Source of the DNA: an uncultured Planctomycetaceae bacterium
GTDB taxonomy: Bacteria > Planctomycetota > Planctomycetia > Pirellulales > Pirellulaceae
Assembly: GCA_903927685.1 (NCBI GenBank)
Contig: CAIYOB010001037.1
Location: 1-14,663, forward strand
Length of the DNA: 14,663 nt
Direction of reading: 5' to 3'
A program made the position numbers and the translations under genes. Shown here one piece after another: positions 7,247-14,431 of the stretch (the first letter of the stretch is position 1; each line of letters starts with the position of its first letter). A model generated the notes under the pieces. That model searched no databases and was not told where the DNA came from. It saw only the letters and a list, made by a program, of their open reading frames with translations.

Positions 7247-8312
7247 ATGGATTCCAACTTCCGCTCCTGGTTGATCGGGGAGGTCCGGGAGATCCTGGAC
7301 CGCAAGACGACGGTACCGCCCTTGCTGCTCTGGTTGGACCCCGATCAGCAGTGGCTCGATCTGCTGCGGTCGGCCGCGGAGGCGGGCAATTGACTTGTGA
7401 GCTGACAGTGCGGCACACGAACTGGTCGTCCGGGACCGCTTCTACCGCACGCCTCGGGCGCCGCGCGTGGTTTGGTTGCCCGTGGCGCGCCAGGCGATCA
7501 CCTGGTTCAAGCCTTTCGAGCTGGAGGCTGAGGCGGTGTGGGAACGGGGATTGCTGGAGGCATTGAGGGACTTTGGCGTCTACATCCCCCGCGAACACGA
7601 GGCCGAGATGGTCTATGAGTTGCCGGCCTACGCCAGGGAGTGGTTCGACCAGCCAAAGGATGCCTGGAAGGAGCTAACCCCGGGAACGGCGCGAGGGACC
7701 TTGGTCAATGACGCCCGGATGCTCCAGGTGCTGGCCGGCGAAGCCGGGGAGTCTAACCATCTCCGGCAGGAGGGGCGTTTCGACTTCTTTGCCAGCCGCG
7801 CTGTCAAGGACTTTGGGCTGCCGGAGCCCACCGGCCAAGCCGAGGAGCCGTGGCGCGTAGCCGCGACGGCGCGACCGCTGGCGACGGAGGCCGCCGATAG
7901 TTCACCGCAGGAGGCGCTGCACGAGGTCGACAAGATCGTCCCCGCAGGCCCATCTCGAAAACGGGCTCTGGAGCTCCTGACGAGCTGGCAAAATGACGTG
8001 CGGTACATTCCGACGTTCGAGCGGCTGGTGCCCGAGGCCGACAAGACGGTTGGACTGGCCTACTGGGCACGCAACCTCAGCGCCGCACCTCGCTCGCGGG
8101 CTTCGCGGGCGGTCGAGGATGCCCTCTTCGGATTGGCCGCGGACCGACTGGATCCTCCTGCAGGTGCCTTCGGAATCTCGTCGCCACCTGGCGAGCGATG
8201 GACTCGATCTGCAATGACAAGAAAACGTTCACCGGCCCGCTTGCGGGAGACCGGCGCGGCAGCGGCGGCCGGGGAGGGATCATTCCTCCCGCGCCCGCGT
8301 GCGGGAGGGTGA
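7247..8312 (+). pseudogene. pglZ: pglZ-like BREX gene, frameshifted and truncated
   Basis: BREX PglZ is an alkaline-phosphatase-superfamily protein needed for phage exclusion. ATG 7247, with GAGGTG just upstream, opens a frame reading MDSNFRSWLIGEVREIL and LLLWLDPDQQWLDLL, which ends at TGA 7391-7393. Homology resumes in another frame from about 7401 (ADSAAHELVVRDRFYRTPR, then VVWLPVARQAITWFKPFELEAE and ELPAYAREWFDQPKDAWKELT). That frame also has a TGA at 7398, so at least one indel lies between 7384 and 7420. It continues to about 8150 (SRAVEDALFGLAADRLD) and then turns into unrelated GC-rich sequence up to the stop at 8310. Only about the first 300 residues remain of a protein normally 700-900 long, and no catalytic phosphatase core is present. 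A GTG at 7467 could give a 281-residue product. The PglZ assignment is from family recall and is moderately sure; the break is directly visible. Confidence 0.68.
8236..8308. repeat. Cluster of GC-rich hairpins downstream of csrA
   Basis: Three close palindromes: CCCGC-TT-GCGGG (8236-8247); GGGAGG/CCTCCC (8272-8277, 8285-8290); and CCTCCCGC/GCGGGAGG (8285-8292, 8301-8308). The last two are mutually exclusive. They lie between the end of the pglZ remnant and the end of csrA, which converge. They may end transcription from both sides, although no T-tract follows on either strand. A repeat-element origin is equally possible. Confidence 0.45.
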
Positions 8313-8332
8313 AACGCGTGCCGCCGCGCGCC

Positions 8333-8554
8333 TCAATTCGCTTCCGCCCAGCAGCCCGTCTCGCACTCGGCCGCTTCCCGCCGCGGGGCGATGCCCAGTC
8401 GCTTGCGCGTCCAGATCTCTTCGCGATCAACCTGTACGCTCTCCGGCGCTTCGATCGACAACCGCACACGGCCGCCCTGCACCGACTCGACGGTGACCCG
8501 GATCCGCTCGTCGATCACGATCGTCTCGCCACACTTCCGCGATAACACCAACAT
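8333..8554 (-). CDS. csrA: Carbon storage regulator CsrA (RNA-binding translational regulator)
   Basis: A 73-residue CsrA/RsmA protein. The dimer binds GGA-containing hairpins in mRNA leaders and represses or activates translation. The whole fold is present: MLVLSRKCGETIVI (residues 1-14), RVTVESVQGGRVRLSIEAP (18-36) and V.VDREEI (40-47). R44, an RNA-contact residue, is present; the neighbouring residue is Asp where His is usual. A C-terminal extension of about 20 residues (Cys, Glu, Ala-rich) follows the core. The ATG at 8554 is preceded by a GGGAGGT ribosome site. It is downstream of and co-oriented with the TetR gene, 77 bases away with a palindrome between, so it is probably transcribed independently. 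Clear identification; targets unknown. Confidence 0.95.
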   Translation of the reverse strand: MLVLSRKCGETIVIDERIRVTVESVQGGRVRLSIEAPESVQVDREEIWTRKRLGIAPRREAAECETGCWAEAN

Positions 8555-8594
8555 GCTCTACCTCCCTGACGCGGCACGGCCGCTTCTTGCCTGG

Positions 8595-8613
8595 GACGGA
8601 TGTCCCATCCGTC
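8595..8613. repeat. Perfect palindrome GACGGATG-TCC-CATCCGTC
   Basis: An 8-base inverted repeat with a 3-base loop sits between the tetR stop and the csrA start. Flanking GG/CC can extend the stem past a bulge. It has the look of a dispersed intergenic repeat. It could also act as a weak terminator for tetR, but no T-tract follows on the minus strand. Confidence 0.6.
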
Positions 8614-8631
8614 GCCCAAAACCACTCTGCC

Positions 8632-9240
8632 TCAACGTGCTTTCAACATTCCATCCATAAACACCGGCGCCAGTACGCCGACGATTTCCTCGGCGGGCTG
8701 CGGCTCGTTGCCGGCCAACTCGCACTCCGCCAATTGGCGGATCGCGCCCAAGACCATCTCCGCCACCCGCTTGGCGTCCAGCGGCCGGAATTCGCCGGCT
8801 GCCACACCTTGTTCGATAATCCCCGCCAATACGCCAATGACCCGGGCCCGCAGGCTGTCCTGCTCGGTCTTCAGCAGGCCGCGAACCGAGGCGTCGTTCA
8901 ACAGGAAGTCGAACAACTGCCGTTCCTGGTTGACGTGCTCGAAGTACATCCGAGCCATCGCCTCCAGCTTGCCGCGCGCCGACTGCTGACTGGCCGCGAT
9001 CTCGTGCATCTGCACGCTGATCGGCTCATACGCCTTCTGATAGACGAACTGCAGCAGGCCCCGCTTGCTGCGGAAATAGTTGTAGACGCTGCCCTTGGCC
9101 ACGCGGGCGGCGATGGCCAGCCGCTCCATCGTCAAGCCGGCGCTGCCGTGCTGGGCGATGACGGCCACCGCCGCCTCGAACAACCCGTCCCGCATCGCCG
9201 CATCCACGGCCGCTTTGCGTCGCTCCGTCAACCTGGGCAC
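8632..9240 (-). CDS. TetR/AcrR-family transcriptional regulator (202 aa)
   Basis: One-component regulator. The N-terminal helix-turn-helix spans about residues 20-67: FEAAVAVIAQHGSAGLTMERLAIAARV, then AKGSVYNYFRSKRGLL with the usual YNYF motif. The C-terminal ligand/dimer domain is all-helical and has no recognisable ligand class. The frame begins with GTG at 9238-9240; no in-frame ATG lies upstream. It is transcribed away from thrC across a 200-base control region. That region carries a good minus-strand promoter overlapped by two repeats, which suggests autoregulation. No efflux pump lies in the window to hint at a target. The family is certain; the effector is unknown. Confidence 0.92.
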   Translation of the reverse strand: MPRLTERRKAAVDAAMRDGLFEAAVAVIAQHGSAGLTMERLAIAARVAKGSVYNYFRSKRGLLQFVYQKAYEPISVQMHEIAASQQSARGKLEAMARMYFEHVNQERQLFDFLLNDASVRGLLKTEQDSLRARVIGVLAGIIEQGVAAGEFRPLDAKRVAEMVLGAIRQLAECELAGNEPQPAEEIVGVLAPVFMDGMLKAR

Positions 9241-9318
9241 CGTGATCTCGCTTTCAACACCCGCCCTCCGACAGCCCGCGGTCGGACTCGGCGAATGGAT
9301 GAAGTTGAATTACTCGAA

Positions 9319-9352
9319 CATTTTGATGAATGTGCGGTCATTTTGCTGAATT
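9319..9352. promoter_or_regulatory. Two 20-base-spaced repeats, candidate TetR operator
   Basis: CATTTTGATGAAT (9319-9331) and CATTTTGCTGAAT (9339-9351) match at 12 of 13 positions and are 20 bases apart, about two helical turns. Each is itself a weak inverted repeat (CATT-N6-AATG and CATT-N6-AATT). The right copy overlaps the predicted -10 of tetR. TGAATTAC is also repeated at 9306 and 9347. The arrangement fits cooperative binding of a regulator at this promoter. Confidence 0.5.
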
Positions 9353-9368
9353 ACAATTTTTTGGTCAA
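9340..9368 (-). promoter_or_regulatory. Candidate tetR promoter
   Basis: On the minus strand, TTGACC (9368-9363) and CAAAAT (9345-9340) are 17 bases apart, matching 5 and 4 of 6 consensus positions. This is the most A+T-rich stretch of the window. Transcription would start near 9333 and leave a leader of about 90 bases before the GTG at 9240. Confidence 0.45.
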
Positions 9369-9405
9369 GATCGGTTTGCCGGTCGAGGCCAGGCTCAGAC
9401 GTACC

Positions 9406-9434
9406 TTGAGTTTCCTTCTTTCCTCGCTTACACT
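9406..9434 (+). promoter_or_regulatory. Candidate thrC promoter giving a leaderless mRNA
   Basis: TTGAGT (9406-9411) and TACACT (9429-9434) are separated by 17 bases. A start site 6-7 bases past the -10 falls on the GTG at 9441. No Shine-Dalgarno sequence precedes that GTG, so a leaderless transcript would explain both facts. Confidence 0.45.
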
Positions 9435-9440
9435 ACGCCC

Positions 9441-10838
9441 GTGTCAACACAACCAGCTTTCCAGAAGTGTATTTCCCCTGCCTGCGGCGCCACTTACGAC
9501 GTCGCCGAAGTCCGCGTTGCCTGTGGGCGCTGCGGCGACTTGTTGGACGTCGAGTATGACTGGGACCGCTTGCAGCCCCCGTCCAGCCTGCAGGATTTCG
9601 AGCAGTACTGGGGCCAGCGCCGCGTGCCGACGCGGTTCAGCGGCGTGTGGCGGTTTCACGAGTTGCTGCCGTATGCTAGCACCGCATCGCTGGTCACGGT
9701 CGGCGAAGGCCAGACGCTGCTGCAGCAGTCGGACGGCGTGGGCGCGTATGTCGGCCTGGTCCCGGGGCGGTTGCACCTGCAGTACGAGGGCATGAACCCG
9801 TCGGGCAGCTTCAAGGACAACGGCATGTCGGCCGCCTTTACGCACGCCCGGCTGACCGGCGCGACGCGGGCTGCCTGTGCCTCGACCGGCAATACCAGCG
9901 CTTCGCTGGCCATGTACAGCGCCGTGACGCGGCTGATGAAAGCGGTGATCTTCATCGGCTCGGGCAAGATCTCGTACGGCAAGCTGTCCCAGGCGCTCGA
10001 ATACGGCGCCCTGACGGTCCAGATCCAAGGCGACTTTGATGACGCCATGGCTCGGGTCCAGGAAGTCTCGCGGGACCTGGGCATCTACCTGGTCAACAGC
10101 GTCAATCCGTTCCGGCTGGAAGGCCAGAAGACGATCATGTTCCGGGTGCTCGAAGCGCTCCGCTGGCAGGTCCCTGACTGGATCGTCGTGCCGGGCGGCA
10201 ACCTGGGGAACTCGAGCGCGTTTGGCAAGGCGTTCGCCGAGCTGGCCAAGCTGGGATTGATTCAGCGTGTGCCACGTCTGGCCGTGATCAACGCCGCGGG
10301 AGCGGATACGCTGTACGAATTGTACGATCGCCGCGGACTGCGGTGGAATGGCGGCCAAGTCGACTCGCAGCTGGTCGACGACTATTACCGCGACTTGGAC
10401 GCCCGGCACAAGAAAGCGGACACGATCGCCAGTGCGATCGAGATCAACCGGCCGGTCAACCTGCGCAAGTGCATCCGGGCTCTGGAGGTCTGCGACGGCG
10501 TTGTCCGCAAGGTCACCGACCAGGACATTTTGGACGCCAAGGCCCAGGTCGGCGCAGGCGGCTTCGGCTGCGAACCGGCGAGTGCCGCGAGCGTGGCCGG
10601 CGCCCGCCAGCTGGTCCGCGAAGGCGTCATCGGTGCGGACGAGCGCGTGGTCTGCATCTTGACCGGCCACCAGTTGAAAGACCCCACAGCCACGGTGGCG
10701 TACCACACGTCGGACCCGGAGCATTTCCAAAAGGTATTGGGCAGCCGCGGCGTCGAGCGGGCGGCGTTTGCCAATCATGCCATCGCCGTGCCCAACGACT
10801 TGGGCCAGATCATTCAAGCCATCCAGCAGCACAGTTGA
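9441..10838 (+). CDS. thrC: Threonine synthase (PLP enzyme, O-phosphohomoserine to threonine)
   Basis: Final step of threonine synthesis, in the cytoplasm. An N-terminal zinc-ribbon-like segment (C10, C15, C28, C31) is typical of one thrC group. The PLP lysine is K125 in [10 protein letters not shown], and the phosphate-binding loop is [14 protein letters not shown], followed by [15 protein letters not shown] and [10 protein letters not shown]. The length of 465 residues is normal. I chose GTG 9441 because the zinc-ribbon homology begins just after it. An in-frame start at 9330 would add 37 residues of non-conserved sequence reaching into the AT-rich control region. It is followed 2 bases later by dapB, so two branches of the aspartate family are co-transcribed. 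Related PLP enzymes such as threonine dehydratase lack the zinc ribbon. Confidence 0.93.
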   Translation: MSTQPAFQKCISPACGATYDVAEVRVACGRCGDLLDVEYDWDRLQPPSSLQDFEQYWGQRRVPTRFSGVWRFHELLPYASTASLVTVGEGQTLLQQSDGVGAYVGLVPGRLHLQYEGMNPSGSFKDNGMSAAFTHARLTGATRAACASTGNTSASLAMYSAVTRLMKAVIFIGSGKISYGKLSQALEYGALTVQIQGDFDDAMARVQEVSRDLGIYLVNSVNPFRLEGQKTIMFRVLEALRWQVPDWIVVPGGNLGNSSAFGKAFAELAKLGLIQRVPRLAVINAAGADTLYELYDRRGLRWNGGQVDSQLVDDYYRDLDARHKKADTIASAIEINRPVNLRKCIRALEVCDGVVRKVTDQDILDAKAQVGAGGFGCEPASAASVAGARQLVREGVIGADERVVCILTGHQLKDPTATVAYHTSDPEHFQKVLGSRGVERAAFANHAIAVPNDLGQIIQAIQQHS

Positions 10839-10840
10839 CG

Positions 10841-11644
10841 ATGACCATGACCAAGACACGCATCGCCATCCACGGAGCCGCCGGCCGCATGGGCCGCCGG
10901 CTGGTTGCCTTGGGCAGTGCCGATCACGAGTTGCAGATTGTCGCCGCGCTCGACTGCGCCGGGCATCCGGCGCTGGGCCAGGACGCCGGCACGCTGGCCG
11001 GCGTGCCCGCGCTAGGCGTTCCGCTGACGGCGACCCTGGATACCGACGCCGACGTGCTGATCGATTTCTCGCTGCCCGCCGGGGCGGCGTCGGCGATCGA
11101 GGTCTGCCGGCGGCGCCAGCTGCCGCTGGTCATGGCCACGACGGGCTTGGAGGACGAGCAGAAGCAGGAATTGCGGGCCGCGTCCGCGCAAATCCCGATC
11201 GTCTGGGCGCCCAGCATGAGCCTGGCCGTGAACCTGACGATGAAGTTGGCTACGCTCGCCGCCAACGCGCTGAAGAGCGCCTCGAGCAGCGTGGATGTCG
11301 AGATCATCGAGCGGCATCATCGCTTCAAGAAGGACTCGCCCAGCGGCACGGCCTTGCGGTTCGGGGAACTGATCGCCGCCGAGTTGGGCCTGACCAGCCA
11401 AGTCCACGGCCGGGAAGGCGTGCTGGGCGAGCGGCCGCGAAACGAAATCGGCTATCACGCCGTCCGCGCCGGCGACAATCCGGGCGAGCACACCATCCTG
11501 TTCGGCCTGTTGGGCGAGAGCGTCGAGCTGACCGTCCGCGCCACCAACCGCGACTGCTATGTCCAAGGCGCCTTTGCCGCCGCCAAGTTCCTCGCCGGCC
11601 GCGCGCCGGGCCTGTACACCATGAACGACGTGCTGGGGCTCTAA
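10841..11644 (+). CDS. dapB: 4-hydroxy-tetrahydrodipicolinate reductase
   Basis: NAD(P)H-dependent reductase of the lysine/diaminopimelate pathway. The N-terminal Rossmann motif is HGAAGRMGRR (11-20), followed by LIDFSLP and ATTGL (99-103). The substrate domain has APSMSLAVNL (123-132), EIIERHHRFKKDSPSGTAL (154-172, with catalytic His159/His160 and Lys163-164) and the FGLLGESVELTVRATNRD tail motif. It has 267 residues, normal for the family. Start ATG 10841 is 2 bases after the thrC stop; a second ATG at 10847 is an equally possible start. The open frame extends much further upstream inside thrC, but only this part is DapB. It shares an operon with thrC, so both use intermediates downstream of aspartate semialdehyde. 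Confidence 0.95.
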   Translation: MTMTKTRIAIHGAAGRMGRRLVALGSADHELQIVAALDCAGHPALGQDAGTLAGVPALGVPLTATLDTDADVLIDFSLPAGAASAIEVCRRRQLPLVMATTGLEDEQKQELRAASAQIPIVWAPSMSLAVNLTMKLATLAANALKSASSSVDVEIIERHHRFKKDSPSGTALRFGELIAAELGLTSQVHGREGVLGERPRNEIGYHAVRAGDNPGEHTILFGLLGESVELTVRATNRDCYVQGAFAAAKFLAGRAPGLYTMNDVLGL

Positions 11645-11678
11645 TCGACTGCTGGACCCAACTTGGGAGGATTGGCAG

Positions 11679-12311
11679 ATGCGTTTCTGGAAAGTTGCGC
11701 TGATGGTCTGGTCTGTGGCCAGCGGTGTGCCTGGCGGCGAAGACACTTCCGCGTCGCGTGGGATGTCGAATCTGTCTCAGCAGGAAATGGACGAAGGCTT
11801 TGTCAGCATCTTCGATGGCCATTCCCTGGACGGCTGGCGTGGTTCCACAACGGGGTACGTCGCCGACAACGGGCTGCTGGTCTGCCAGAAGCAGGGAGGC
11901 GGGAATCTGCTCACGGTCAAGGAGTTTGGCGATTTCGTTTTCCGGTTCGAGTTCAAGTTGGAACCGGGCGGCAACAACGGCGTCTCGGTCCGGGGCCACG
12001 AGATCCAGATCCTGGACGACTACGCGGCCAAGCACCGGGACATCAAGCCGTGCCAGTACCACGGCTCGATCTACTGTACCGTGCCGGCGCAGCGCGGCCA
12101 CACCAAGCCGGCTGGTGAATGGAACAGCGAAGAGATCCGGTGCCAGGGCAGCCACTGGACCGTCACCGTGAACGACGTGGTGATCGTCGACGTGGACTTG
12201 GCCACGGTGCCGGGCGGCGACGCTCTGGCCCGGCGGACCCACGGCCCGCTGGGCTTCCTGGGCCACGGGAGCCTGGTCGAGTTCCGCAACCTCCGCATCA
12301 AACCGCTCTGA
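11679..12311 (+). CDS. Secreted DUF1080 protein (3-keto-disaccharide hydrolase-like), 210 aa
   Basis: Concanavalin-A-like jelly-roll family abundant in planctomycetes and Bacteroidetes. Some members hydrolyse 3-keto-glycosides. A short signal peptide (about residues 1-19) precedes the family opening GFVSIFDGHSLDGWRG (40-55). The domain then runs through FRFEFKLEPGGNNGVSVRG, HEIQILDD and GPLGFLGHGSLVEFRNLRIKPL, and the last segment is the typical C-terminal strand. It is a single-domain protein of normal length. A GGGAGG ribosome site lies 9 bases before the ATG. It follows dapB by 34 bases, so read-through is likely, but there is no metabolic link. The fold is firm; the substrate is unknown. 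Confidence 0.9.
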   Translation: MRFWKVALMVWSVASGVPGGEDTSASRGMSNLSQQEMDEGFVSIFDGHSLDGWRGSTTGYVADNGLLVCQKQGGGNLLTVKEFGDFVFRFEFKLEPGGNNGVSVRGHEIQILDDYAAKHRDIKPCQYHGSIYCTVPAQRGHTKPAGEWNSEEIRCQGSHWTVTVNDVVIVDVDLATVPGGDALARRTHGPLGFLGHGSLVEFRNLRIKPL

Positions 12312-12377
12312 AATCGCAACAGGGCACGGCCCTCGCTGAAGGCCCGCTCCCGGGATCACTCCGAAGGCCACGTCTCC

Positions 12378-14204
12378 ATGCCGTTAGTCTCCCTGCACGA
12401 ACTCACCATCGGTTACCGCGGTCCGCTGTTGCTGGACAGGATCAGCTGCCAGATCGACGCGGGCCAGCGGATCGGGCTGCTGGGGCGCAACGGGGCCGGC
12501 AAGTCGACCCTGCTGCGGATCTTGACGGGCGACGTCGAGCCGGACGGCGGCGCTGTCGTGTTCGCGCCGGGGACGCGGGTCAGCCTGCTCCCGCAGGAAG
12601 TGCCACTGGGGCTGACGGGCCGCTCGCGGCACGTCGTCGAAAGCGGGCTGCCGGCCGGCGAGCCGGACCCGGAAACACACTGGCAGGACGCCCTGCGGGT
12701 CGATCAGATCCTGGCCCGCATGCAGCTGGACGGCAACGTGCCGTTCGAGTCGCTGTCGTCAGGCCTGAAGCGCCGCGTCCTGTTGGCCCGAGCCCTGGTC
12801 GCGCAGCCGGATCTGCTGCTGCTGGACGAGCCGACCAACCACCTGGACATCGAGGCCATCGAGTGGCTGGAACAGTTTCTGGGCGACTGGGTCGCGACCC
12901 TGATCTTCGTGACGCACGACCGGGCGTTCCTCCGCAAGCTGGCCAGCCGGATCCTGGAACTGGACCGCGGCCAGCTGTTCGACTGGTCCTGCGACTACGA
13001 CACGTTCCTGCACCGCAAGGAACTGGCGCTGGCCGCCGAGGACAAGCAGAACGCGTTGTTCGACAAGCGGCTGGCGCAAGAGGAAGTCTGGATCCGCAAG
13101 GGTATCGAAGCTCGCCGGACGCGGAACGAAGGCCGCGTCCGGGCGCTGGAACGGATGCGGCGCGAGCGGCAGCAGCGGCAGACCAGCCCCGGCCAGGTGC
13201 GGATGCAACTGCACCAGCAGCAGCGGAGCGGCACGCTGGTGGCACAAGCGGAGAAGATCCGCTTTGCTTACGGCGAGCGCGAGATCATCCGCGATTTCTC
13301 GACCACGATCATGCGGGGCGACAAGATCGGAATCATCGGCCCCAACGGCGCCGGCAAGACGACGTTGCTCCGTGTGCTGTTGGGCCAATTGGCGCCGACG
13401 CAGGGCACGATCCGCCTGGGCACGAACCTGCAGATCGCCTACTTTGACCAGTTGCGGATGCAACTGGACGAAGACAAGACGGTCCAGGAGAACGTCGGCG
13501 ACGGCTACGACACGGTCCTGGTCGGCGGGCAGCCCCAGCACGTCCTGGGATACCTGCAGGACTTCCTCTTTACGCCCGAGCGGGCGCGGACGCCGGTCCG
13601 GTTCCTGTCCGGCGGCGAACGCAACCGGGTGCTGCTGGCCCGGCTGTTGGCCAAGCCCGCAAACGTCGTCGTGCTGGACGAGCCGACCAACGATTTGGAC
13701 ACGGAAACGCTGGAACTGTTGGAGGACATGCTGGTCGGCTACCCGGGCACCGTGCTGCTGGTCAGCCACGACCGGGCGTTCCTGAACAACGTGGTCACCA
13801 GCACGGTCGTGTTCGAGGCGGACGGCGTGCGCGAGTACGTCGGCGGCTACGACGATTGGTTGCGGCAGCGGCCGCCGGCCGCGCCGCGCACGGCTGGCGA
13901 AACCGCCGCCGGCACCTCCCGACGTTCCGACACGCCGGCGAAAACCGGCGCCGCCACCGGCCCGCCGCCGCCGGCGGGCAAGGTCCGTCTCAGCTACAAA
14001 GAGCAGCAGGAACTCGCCGCGCTGCCGGCCAAGCTGGAACAGCTGGAAGCCGAAATCGCCGCGCTCCATCAAGCCATGGCGACTCCCGAGTTCTACAAGC
14101 GGCCCGGCCCCGCCGTCGCCCGCGACGCCGCCCTGCTCCAGACCCTGGAGGAGCAACTCGCCGCGGCCTTCCAGCGGTGGGAAGAGCTGGACGCGCGGGG
14201 ATGA
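12378..14204 (+). CDS. uup: ABC-F family ATPase of Uup type (608 aa)
   Basis: Soluble twin-ABC protein with no membrane segments; ABC-F proteins act on the ribosome and, for Uup, in genome stability. NBD1 has Walker A GRNGAGKS (36-43), signature LSSGLKRRVLLARAL (126-140) and Walker B LLLLDEPTNHLD. NBD2 has GPNGAGKT (321-328), LSGGERNRVLLARLL (410-424) and VVVLDEPTNDLD. The linker carries the Uup hallmark WIRKGIEARRTRNEGRVRAL (238-257). A Pro/Ala/Thr-rich spacer (498-535) leads to a C-terminal coiled coil (about 537-605), also Uup-like. Both catalytic glutamates are present. The first signature has Ser in place of the second Gly of LSGG. It begins 66 bases after the DUF1080 gene, with no strong ribosome site. 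Assignment to ABC-F is certain and to Uup likely. Confidence 0.92.
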   Translation: MPLVSLHELTIGYRGPLLLDRISCQIDAGQRIGLLGRNGAGKSTLLRILTGDVEPDGGAVVFAPGTRVSLLPQEVPLGLTGRSRHVVESGLPAGEPDPETHWQDALRVDQILARMQLDGNVPFESLSSGLKRRVLLARALVAQPDLLLLDEPTNHLDIEAIEWLEQFLGDWVATLIFVTHDRAFLRKLASRILELDRGQLFDWSCDYDTFLHRKELALAAEDKQNALFDKRLAQEEVWIRKGIEARRTRNEGRVRALERMRRERQQRQTSPGQVRMQLHQQQRSGTLVAQAEKIRFAYGEREIIRDFSTTIMRGDKIGIIGPNGAGKTTLLRVLLGQLAPTQGTIRLGTNLQIAYFDQLRMQLDEDKTVQENVGDGYDTVLVGGQPQHVLGYLQDFLFTPERARTPVRFLSGGERNRVLLARLLAKPANVVVLDEPTNDLDTETLELLEDMLVGYPGTVLLVSHDRAFLNNVVTSTVVFEADGVREYVGGYDDWLRQRPPAAPRTAGETAAGTSRRSDTPAKTGAATGPPPPAGKVRLSYKEQQELAALPAKLEQLEAEIAALHQAMATPEFYKRPGPAVARDAALLQTLEEQLAAAFQRWEELDARG

Positions 14205-14246
14205 CCCGTCGGCGGTCGTTCGAAGAAGCCAGGGAAGGATGGCCGG

Positions 14247-14304
14247 GGTCGAGCGCAGCGAGCCCCCAGAGTCCTCGCGGACTGTGGGCTCGCTGCACTC
14301 GACC
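14247..14304. repeat. 58-base imperfect palindrome (REP/MITE-like hairpin)
   Basis: The left arm begins GGTCGAGCGCAGCGAGCCC and the right arm ends with its near reverse complement. About 24 of 26 positions pair, with one C-A and one C-T mismatch, a 2-base bulge and a 4-base loop (TCGC). It lies 42 bases after the Uup stop. It could serve as a terminator, but there is no T-tract. The length and regularity suggest a dispersed repeat element. Confidence 0.7.
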
Positions 14305-14394
14305 ACAGCCACGGAGGCTCTGAGCGCGACGCCCGTCAGGATCGCGGTGACACGGAGCGCAACGGCCGTGCTTTCGTCAGCGGTCGTAGCGCGT

Positions 14395-14400
14395 TAGAAT
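14395..14400 (+). promoter_or_regulatory. Possible -10 element (TAGAAT) of the Tat-protein gene
   Basis: TAGAAT matches 5 of 6 -10 positions and lies 31 bases before the start codon. Only a poor -35 (TTTCGT at 14372-14377, 17-base spacing) is present, so this is weak support. Confidence 0.3.
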
Positions 14401-14431
14401 ACAGGAGGCAGAGAAACCAGGAGCAACCGCA

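Noticed and set aside
7351..7566. Alternative frame bridging the pglZ break (71 codons)
   Set aside because: Its sequence does not match the PglZ family on either side of the break.
8236..8308. Rho-independent terminator for csrA or pglZ
   Set aside because: Stems are strong but no T-tract follows on either strand, so kept only as a hairpin cluster.
9330..9440. Upstream start for threonine synthase
   Set aside because: It would place coding sequence over the operator-like repeats and promoter; homology begins after GTG 9441.
10343..10840. Long N-terminal extension of dapB
   Set aside because: It is the out-of-frame reading of thrC; DapB homology begins at the ATG at 10841 or 10847.
9444..10859. 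Minus-strand open frame of 471 codons opposite thrC
   Set aside because: Composition artefact; thrC on the plus strand is unmistakable.
12759..14312. Long minus-strand open frame (517 codons) opposite the Uup gene
   Set aside because: A shadow of a high-G+C gene: no domain resemblance, and the plus strand has complete ABC motifs.
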